Source: Candidatus Blautia equi (GTDB taxonomy: Bacteria; Bacillota; Clostridia; Lachnospirales; Lachnospiraceae). Taken from it: 11,959 nucleotides of DNA. The translations under genes and the position numbers were made by a program. The notes under the pieces were generated by a model. It saw nothing but the letters and a program-made list of their open reading frames with translations. It ran no database searches and was not told the DNA's origin. This document shows positions 7,347 to 11,959 of this stretch, in pieces. Position 1 is the first letter of the stretch; the number at the start of each line of letters is the position of its first letter. The DNA is taken from assembly GCA_018064695.1 (NCBI GenBank), contig JAGHUU010000235.1, positions 1 through 11,959 of the forward strand. The letters are read 5' to 3'.

Positions 7347-8192
7347 ATGGGAATTATCAAGGCTCTCAAGCTGGGATTTGACTACTTGAAATACGATGAT
7401 GACGGCAATGTGGAATCCACACAGCGCGCCGTCGATGATGTAAACCTGGACATTGAAGCCGGGGAGTTTATAGCAATTCTGGGTCACAACGGCTCAGGAA
7501 AATCTACCCTCGCAAAACATATGAACGCCCTTCTGCTCCCTTCCGAGGGAACCTTATGGGTGGATAACATGGACACTGCCAGTGAGGCAGACACCTGGAA
7601 GATCCGGCAGAAAGCCGGCATGGTATTCCAGAATCCGGACAACCAGATCATTGCCACTGTAGTGGAGGAGGATGTGGGATTCGGTCCGGAAAACATGGGC
7701 ATTCCTACCGCAGATATCTGGACCCGCGTGGACGATGCTCTGCAGAAGGTTGGCATGACCACCTACCGTCACCATTCCCCGAACAAACTGTCCGGCGGAC
7801 AGAAGCAGCGTGTGGCAATTGCCGGTGTCATGGCTATGAGACCAAGCTGCATCGTTCTGGATGAGCCAACTGCAATGCTGGATCCAAACGGACGAAAAGA
7901 AGTCATCAAAGCCGTTCATGAACTGAATAAAACCGAGAATGTTACCGTTATTCTCATCACCCATTACATGGAGGAGGTCATCGATGCAGACCGTGTTTAT
8001 GTAATGGACAGCGGTAAAGTAGTGATGCAGGGAACACCTAAGGAGATCTTCTCCCGGGTGGAAGAGCTGAAGCATTACCGTCTGGATGTTCCGCAGGTAA
8101 CCCTTCTGGCTCATGAATTAAAGAAAAATGGTTTGGATATTCCGGATGGAATATTGACAACGGAAGAACTGGTGAGTGTCTTATGTCGATAA
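7347..8192 (+). CDS. ecfA1: ECF transporter ATPase EcfA1
   Basis: One of the two ATP-binding subunits of the energy-coupling factor module, which powers vitamin or metal uptake with interchangeable S components. Its 281 residues contain Walker A GHNGSGKST (46-54), Q-loop Gln95 in VFQNPDNQ, the signature LSGGQ (148-152), Walker B CIVLDE (168-173) and the switch His206. FQNPDNQ and the PNGR segment (180-183) are typical of EcfA1 rather than EcfA2. The C-terminal extension after about 235 matches the EcfA dimerization region. ATG 7347 has ggagga (7337-7342) close upstream. The gene lies 41 nt after ysxC and overlaps ecfA2 by 10 nt, so EcfA1 and EcfA2 translation is probably coupled. Confidence 0.95.
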   Translation: MGIIKALKLGFDYLKYDDDGNVESTQRAVDDVNLDIEAGEFIAILGHNGSGKSTLAKHMNALLLPSEGTLWVDNMDTASEADTWKIRQKAGMVFQNPDNQIIATVVEEDVGFGPENMGIPTADIWTRVDDALQKVGMTTYRHHSPNKLSGGQKQRVAIAGVMAMRPSCIVLDEPTAMLDPNGRKEVIKAVHELNKTENVTVILITHYMEEVIDADRVYVMDSGKVVMQGTPKEIFSRVEELKHYRLDVPQVTLLAHELKKNGLDIPDGILTTEELVSVLCR

Positions 8193-9052
8193 AATTAGAG
8201 AACGTCATGTATACGTACAGCCCCGGAACGGCGTACGAGATCCATGCACTGAAAAATATCAATCTGGATATTCCGGACGGCCAGTTCATTGGAATCATCG
8301 GTCACACCGGAAGTGGAAAATCCACCCTGATCCAGCATTTTAACGCACTTGTAAAGCCTACATCCGGAACCATCACATACAATGGCGATGATGTGTGGGC
8401 TGATAAATATGACCGCCGCGCTTTAAGAAGCGAGGTGGGTCTGGTGTTCCAGTATCCGGAGCATCAGCTCTTTGAAAACGATGTGCTCTCCGATGTCTGC
8501 TTTGGTCCTATGAACCAGGGCCTCAGCCGCGCCGAGGCAGAAAAGGAAGCCAGAAGAGCCCTTCTTCAGGTAGGATTTAAGGAGGAGAACTTCTCCAAAT
8601 CCCCCTTTGAGCTCTCCGGCGGACAGAAAAAGAGAGTGGCCATTGCAGGCGTTCTGGCCATGAATCCAAAGATCCTTATCCTGGATGAGCCTACCGCGGG
8701 ACTGGATCCCAAAGGCAGGGACGACATCCTGGATCAGATCGCAGAGCTCCATAAAATGCGCGGAATCACCATTATCCTGGTGTCCCACAGTATGGAGGAT
8801 GTGGCTAAATATGTGGACCGTCTGATCGTTATGAACCATGGTGAGGTGGCCTACGACAATACGCCAAAAGAAGTATTTAAGCATTACGAAGAACTGGAGA
8901 AGATCGGCCTTGCCGCTCCCCAGATCACCTATATCATGCATGCCCTGAAAGACAACGGTCTTCCGGTGGATGCGGATGCCACCACAGTGGCAGAGGCAGC
9001 AGAGAGCATTCTGAAAGCCCTGAAAGAGAAGGGAGGTCAGAAGCATGCTTAA
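8183..9052 (+). CDS. ecfA2: ECF transporter ATPase EcfA2
   Basis: The second ATPase of the ECF module, which pairs with EcfA1 and is gripped by EcfT. Its 289 residues carry Walker A GHTGSGKST (40-48), Q-loop Gln90 in VFQYPEHQLF (88-97, the EcfA2 version of this motif), the signature LSGGQ (144-148), Walker B ILILDE (164-169) and the switch His202. The start overlaps the end of ecfA1, and the end overlaps ecfT by 8 nt. The ribosome binding site is weak (ggtgag, 8171-8176), consistent with coupling to ecfA1 translation. Compared with EcfA1, the Ala-rich C-terminus (262-289) is slightly longer. Confidence 0.95.
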   Translation: MSIKLENVMYTYSPGTAYEIHALKNINLDIPDGQFIGIIGHTGSGKSTLIQHFNALVKPTSGTITYNGDDVWADKYDRRALRSEVGLVFQYPEHQLFENDVLSDVCFGPMNQGLSRAEAEKEARRALLQVGFKEENFSKSPFELSGGQKKRVAIAGVLAMNPKILILDEPTAGLDPKGRDDILDQIAELHKMRGITIILVSHSMEDVAKYVDRLIVMNHGEVAYDNTPKEVFKHYEELEKIGLAAPQITYIMHALKDNGLPVDADATTVAEAAESILKALKEKGGQKHA

Positions 9053-9848
9053 AGATATCACCATCGGGCAGTATTATCCTGCGGATTCCATCATCCATAA
9101 GCTGGATCCCCGCGTGAAGTTCGTAGGTACCATGATCTTCATCGTATCTATCTTTATCTTTAATTCCTTCCCGGGATATTTCGTGGCAGGCCTTTTCCTG
9201 GCATCCATGATCGCCTTATCCAAGGTTCCGCCTAAATTTATGTTTAAGGGCCTCCGGGCAGTGTTCATGCTCCTTATGATCACCGTGATCTTCAACATGG
9301 TGCTGACACCCGGCGACATTGTTTTCAAGCTTGGCTTTATCAAGGTCACCAGAGAAGGACTTATTATGGCCGGTAAGATGGCAGTGCGTCTGGTATTCCT
9401 GATCTCAGGCTCCTCCATCATGACACTGACCACCACACCGAACCAGCTCACCGATGCCATGGAGAGACTGCTCCGCCCGCTGAACCGCATTCATGTGCCG
9501 GTTCATGAGATCGCCATGATGATGTCCATCGCCCTTCGTTTCATTCCTATCCTCATGGAGGAGACGGATAAGATCATGAAGGCGCAGATCGCCCGCGGCG
9601 CGGACTTTGAATCCGGAAACATCATTCAGAGAACAAAAAATATGATCCCGCTTCTGGTTCCGCTTTTTATCTCCGCATTCAGAAGAGCCAACGACCTGGC
9701 CCTTGCCATGGAAGCAAGATGCTACCACGGCGGAGAGAACAGAACCCAGATGAAACCATTAAAATACGAGAGAAAAGACTATATGGCATACCTGATCCTG
9801 ATCGCCTATCTGGCAGCAGCCATCCTTTTCCGTGTATTTAAGCTCTGA
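9045..9848 (+). CDS. ecfT: ECF transporter transmembrane coupling protein EcfT
   Basis: The membrane scaffold that transmits ATPase movement to the S component. It is 267 residues with hydrophobic segments at about 24-42, 44-60, 72-90, 112-130 and 247-264. The cytoplasmic coupling helices between the last two carry the family motif ARG at 183-185 and its second copy in the variant form ARC (224-226, within MEARCYHGG). These motifs bind the grooves of EcfA1 and EcfA2. ATG 9045 has gggagg (9031-9036) at 8 nt and overlaps the ecfA2 stop. No S component (BioY, RibU, ThiT, FolT and the like) is adjacent, so this is a group II module shared by unlinked S proteins; the transported vitamin cannot be inferred from the window. 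Confidence 0.95.
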   Translation: MLKDITIGQYYPADSIIHKLDPRVKFVGTMIFIVSIFIFNSFPGYFVAGLFLASMIALSKVPPKFMFKGLRAVFMLLMITVIFNMVLTPGDIVFKLGFIKVTREGLIMAGKMAVRLVFLISGSSIMTLTTTPNQLTDAMERLLRPLNRIHVPVHEIAMMMSIALRFIPILMEETDKIMKAQIARGADFESGNIIQRTKNMIPLLVPLFISAFRRANDLALAMEARCYHGGENRTQMKPLKYERKDYMAYLILIAYLAAAILFRVFKL

Positions 9849-9887
9849 TGTGAAACTTAAGAATGATTGAAATTTCAGGTTGAGAAG

Positions 9888-10634
9888 ATGAAAAGAATTC
9901 TTTTAGTCGTGGCCTACGATGGAACCAATTACTGCGGCTGGCAGGTACAGCCAAATGGGATCACCGTGCAGGAAGTGCTGAATCAGAAGCTTTCCGAGCT
10001 TTTAGGAGAGAATATAGAGACCATCGGAGCCAGCCGTACCGATGCCGGCGTCCATGCGCTTGGAAACGTGGCTGTCTTTGATACAGAGACCAGAATCCCG
10101 GGTGAGAAGATATCCTATGCGCTGAACCAGCGCCTGCCGGATGACATCCGAATTCAGGAATCGCGTGAGGTTCCACCGGATTTCCATCCCCGCTATCAGG
10201 AGAGCGAGAAGACCTACGTGTACCGCATTTTAAACAGAAGATTCCAGATTCCTACAGCAAGGCTGTATTCTTATTTTTATCACTATGATCTGAATACAGA
10301 GCTTATGCAGCAGGCAGCGGACTATCTGCTTGGCGAACACGATTTTGCCAGCTTCTGCGGCGCGGGTGCCCAGGTGAAGACTACGGTCCGCACCGTCACA
10401 GGCATCACCGTGACCCGGGAGGGGGATGAGATCACCATCACCGTGAAGGGCAGAGGTTTCCTTTATAATATGGTAAGAATCATATCCGGAACCCTCATTG
10501 AGATCGGCGGCGGGCTTTATCCGCCGGAGAAGATGAAGGACATTTTGGAGGCTAAAAAGCGCACTGAAGCAGGTCCAACAGCACCTGCACACGGGCTCAC
10601 ACTGGTTGGGATCCGCTTTCTGAATGAGGCCTGA
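9888..10634 (+). CDS. truA: tRNA pseudouridine(38-40) synthase TruA
   Basis: Converts uridines 38-40 in the anticodon arm of many tRNAs to pseudouridine. From ATG 9888 the protein has 248 residues, the usual length. It opens with MKRILLVVAYDGTNYCGWQ, the standard TruA start. The catalytic aspartate is Asp52 in SRTDAGVHA (49-57). The C-terminal half includes GRGFLYNMVRI (near 189-199), the conserved Tyr/Arg region of the active site. The frame is open to a TTG at 9867, which adds 7 residues but lacks a ribosome binding site; ATG 9888 has a modest one (aggt, 9877-9880). It lies 39 nt after ecfT. A small 6-bp hairpin (10627-10641) spans the stop codon but has no T-tail. Confidence 0.95.
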   Translation: MKRILLVVAYDGTNYCGWQVQPNGITVQEVLNQKLSELLGENIETIGASRTDAGVHALGNVAVFDTETRIPGEKISYALNQRLPDDIRIQESREVPPDFHPRYQESEKTYVYRILNRRFQIPTARLYSYFYHYDLNTELMQQAADYLLGEHDFASFCGAGAQVKTTVRTVTGITVTREGDEITITVKGRGFLYNMVRIISGTLIEIGGGLYPPEKMKDILEAKKRTEAGPTAPAHGLTLVGIRFLNEA

Positions 10635-10706
10635 AAGGCCTGAAAAACGGGGGCGAAAATGCTTGAAAAGAGTGGAAAAATCCAGTAAAAAAACCGTAAA
10701 AATATG

Positions 10707-10735
10707 TTGACTTCTAAATACTCGTATAATATAAT
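10707..10735 (+). promoter_or_regulatory. Strong sigma-A-type promoter for rplM-rpsI
   Basis: TTGACT (10707-10712) and a perfect TATAAT (10730-10735) are spaced by 17 bp. A second, overlapping TATAAT (10725-10730) is too close to the -35 to matter. A-tracts just upstream (10687-10704) resemble an UP element, as expected for a highly expressed ribosomal protein operon. Predicted start is near 10742. Confidence 0.8.
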
Positions 10736-10741
10736 ATCCGA

Positions 10742-10909
10742 GTGTGACGTAGTGCGAAGGTATCAAAGCCATTAGCCCCGGCAATGATATTTCCTATGTG
10801 GTTTCGGACATTTCCACAGTATTTTGCATCTCGTCCAGAATTCATTTACTATCCGCGCCTTACCACCGCGGTTACAAAAATTCGTTCATAAATAACAGGA
10901 GGGAAAACC
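10742..10909 (+). promoter_or_regulatory. Long structured 5' leader of rplM, candidate L13 autoregulatory leader
   Basis: About 168 nt separate the predicted transcription start from the rplM ATG. Several stems can be drawn: tatca/tgata (10761-10765 with 10785-10789) enclosing gcc/ggc (10768-10770 with 10780-10782) across a symmetric AA/AA internal loop; tgtgg/ccaca (10797-10801 with 10814-10818); and ccgcg/cgcgg (10853-10857 with 10867-10871). Leaders that bind excess L13 are known ahead of rplM in Firmicutes, so this is a reasonable candidate, but I cannot match it to a consensus by eye. A 35-codon ORF (10784-10891) runs through it without a ribosome binding site. Confidence 0.45.
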
Positions 10910-11338
10910 ATGCAGACTTATATGGCTAATCCAGATAAAATCGAGAGAAAATGGTATGTTGTTGACGCTGATGGATGCACCCTTGGCCGTCTGGCTGCCG
11001 GTGTAGCAAGCGTTTTAAGAGGAAAAAATAAACCAGAGTTTACTCCTCATGTAGATACTGGTGATTACGTAATCGTAATCAACGCTGAGAAGATCAAAGT
11101 TACTGGTAAGAAACTGAACCAGAAAGTTTACTACAGCCACTCTGATTATGTAGGCGGAATGAAAGAGGCTACATTAAAAGAGATGTTAGCTAAGAAACCA
11201 GAAAAAGTTATCGAGCTCGCAGTTAAGGGCATGCTTCCAAAAGGACCTTTAGGAAGAGAGATGTTCACCAAACTTCATGTTTATGCTGGACCAGAGCACA
11301 AACAGGCAGCTCAGAAACCAGAAGTATTAACTTTTTAA
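10910..11338 (+). CDS. rplM: Large ribosomal subunit protein L13 (uL13)
   Basis: A component of the 50S subunit that is among the early 23S rRNA binders in assembly. The 142 residues match the family length. Landmarks are RKWYVVDADGCTLGRLA (13-29), KNKPEFTPHVDTGDYVIVINA (39-59; the first half is the RNA-binding region) and the C-terminal MLPKGPLGREMFTKLHVY (108-125), the L13 signature. ATG 10910 is preceded by aggaggg (10897-10903) at 6 nt. It has its own strong promoter and a long leader, and is followed 17 nt later by rpsI, the usual partner gene. Biased codon use (ctg/tta, gta/gtt, aaa) fits high expression. Confidence 0.98.
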   Translation: MQTYMANPDKIERKWYVVDADGCTLGRLAAGVASVLRGKNKPEFTPHVDTGDYVIVINAEKIKVTGKKLNQKVYYSHSDYVGGMKEATLKEMLAKKPEKVIELAVKGMLPKGPLGREMFTKLHVYAGPEHKQAAQKPEVLTF

Positions 11339-11355
11339 TGAGGAGGTAGAAAACA

Positions 11356-11748
11356 TTGGCTAGCGCAAAATTCTACGGAACAGGAAGAAGAAAAAAATCA
11401 GTAGCAAGAGTTTATCTTACCGCAGGTACCGGCAAGATCACTATCAATAAAAGAGATATCGATGAGTATTTTGGATTAGAGACCCTGAAAGTTATCGTTC
11501 GTCAGCCATTAACAGCTACCGAGAACGAGAGCAAATTCGATGCTATCATCACCGTTAAAGGCGGCGGATACACCGGACAGGCTGGAGCAATCCGTCATGG
11601 TATCGCAAGAGCCCTCCTTGAGGCAGACGGCGAGTTCAGACCAGTTCTTAAAGCAGCTGGATACCTTACCCGTGATCCACGTATGAAAGAGCGTAAGAAA
11701 TACGGTCTCAAAGCAGCTCGTAGAGCACCACAGTTCTCCAAACGATAA
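11356..11748 (+). CDS. rpsI: Small ribosomal subunit protein S9 (uS9)
   Basis: A 30S head protein whose C-terminal tail reaches the P-site tRNA anticodon. It is 130 residues, the family standard. It begins with ASAKFYGTGRRKKSVARV (2-19), has the core GGGYTGQAGAIRHGIARAL (69-87) and ends with RAPQFSKR; the terminal Lys-Arg is the conserved tail that touches tRNA. The start is TTG at 11356, supported by a very strong aggaggt (11341-11347) 8 nt upstream and by the expected N-terminal sequence; no in-frame ATG is near. It is cotranscribed with rplM and ends ahead of a clear terminator. Confidence 0.97.
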   Translation: MASAKFYGTGRRKKSVARVYLTAGTGKITINKRDIDEYFGLETLKVIVRQPLTATENESKFDAIITVKGGGYTGQAGAIRHGIARALLEADGEFRPVLKAAGYLTRDPRMKERKKYGLKAARRAPQFSKR

Positions 11749-11751
11749 TAT

Positions 11752-11789
11752 GGAGCGAAGCGACAACGAGGGAAAACGAAGTTTTCTCG
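11752..11789 (+). other. Imperfect hairpin after rpsI with a shared ggagcgaagc motif
   Basis: Immediately after the rpsI stop comes ggagcgaagc (11752-11761), the same 10-mer found just after the lon stop (6607-6616). It is followed by a hairpin: cga (11767-11769) with tcg (11787-11789), a two-base bulge, then gaaaac (11772-11777) with gttttc (11781-11786) around a gaa loop. It lies upstream of the main terminator and has no T-tail. It may be a copy of an intergenic repeat or an accessory 3'-end structure. Confidence 0.35.
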
Positions 11790-11812
11790 AGTTTCCTTCA
11801 AAAAATGCTTAT

Positions 11813-11850
11813 AAAACCTCAGAAACCTTGTGTTTCTGGGGTTTTTCTTT
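11813..11850. terminator. Intrinsic terminator of rplM-rpsI, probably bidirectional
   Basis: Arms aaaacctcagaaac (11813-11826) and gtttctggggtttt (11832-11845) pair over 14 bp with one G-U pair and a 5-nt loop. On the + strand the stem ends in a T-rich run (ggtttttcttt). On the - strand the complementary arm ends in gaggttttata, so it can also stop the convergent AraC-type gene, whose stop codon lies 17 nt beyond the element. Confidence 0.85.
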
Positions 11851-11866
11851 ACCCTTTAAAATTTCC

Positions 11867-11959
11867 TTATCGACTATCTTTTCGATAACGTGTTGGTGTC
11901 TTCCCAGTTATTTTCTTAAATTCTGTCATAAAGTGACCAAGATTTTGAAATCCGCACGC
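11867..11959 (-). CDS. AraC/XylS-family transcriptional regulator, C-terminal fragment
   Basis: Reading leftwards from the window edge, 30 codons and a TAA stop encode the end of an AraC-type helix-turn-helix domain. The visible motif is CGFQNLGHFMTEFKKITG, then KTPTRYRK and a short tail. The pattern GF-x4-HF-x3-FKK-x-TG-x-TP-x-x-YR is the hallmark of the second helix-turn-helix of this family. The gene continues beyond the window, so the ligand-sensing part and regulated targets are unknown. It converges on rpsI and shares the terminator between them. Confidence 0.85.
   Translation of the reverse strand, partial: ACGFQNLGHFMTEFKKITGKTPTRYRKDSR

Noticed and set aside
9867..9887. Longer truA frame starting at TTG 9867
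   Set aside because: No ribosome binding site, and the standard TruA N-terminus begins at ATG 9888.
10627..10641. Hairpin aggcct-gaa-aggcct at the truA stop as a terminator
   Set aside because: A 6-bp stem followed by an A/G-rich stretch, with no T-run.

Overview
The window reads as a housekeeping stretch of a Gram-positive anaerobe of the class Clostridia, most likely Lachnospiraceae. The evidence is gene order (tig-clpP-clpX-lon-ysxC, then ecfA1-ecfA2-ecfT-truA-rplM-rpsI), strong AGGAGG-type ribosome binding sites, some TTG starts, sigma-A-type promoters, about 50% GC by eye, and protein sequences typical of that family. All complete genes are on the + strand. No mobile element, CRISPR array, tRNA or rRNA is visible.

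Layout: (1) 1-217 is a leader region with a strong inverted repeat, a 12-bp palindrome and a good promoter, followed by a stand-alone DJ-1/PfpI-family gene (218-769). (2) 770-949 holds the promoter region of a protein quality-control cluster: trigger factor (tig), the ClpP peptidase, its AAA+ unfoldase ClpX, the Lon protease, and the ribosome-assembly GTPase YsxC/EngB. These proteins fold nascent chains at the ribosome exit, degrade failed ones, and help build the 50S subunit. GC-rich hairpins sit at the clpP/clpX and lon/ysxC junctions. (3) 7347-9848 encodes the shared energizing module of a group II ECF vitamin transporter: two ATPases, EcfA1 and EcfA2, and the coupling protein EcfT. The genes overlap and no substrate-binding S component is adjacent. 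truA (tRNA pseudouridine synthase) follows. (4) A strong promoter and a leader of about 168 nt precede rplM-rpsI (ribosomal proteins L13 and S9), which end at a good, probably bidirectional terminator. (5) The right edge holds the last 30 codons of a convergent AraC-family regulator on the - strand.

I do not see an undescribed system of genes here; every substantial ORF belongs to a well-known family. The points worth a second look are non-coding: a hairpin that separates ysxC from its only plausible Shine-Dalgarno sequence, a weak-tailed terminator hairpin inside clpP-clpX, the structured rplM leader with a small ORF, crowded promoter elements before tig, the inverted repeat before the DJ-1 gene, and the ECF/truA/rplM block sitting behind ysxC instead of behind rpoA-rplQ. 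Two start codons should be moved from the longest-ORF position: clpX to ATG 2951 and truA to ATG 9888.
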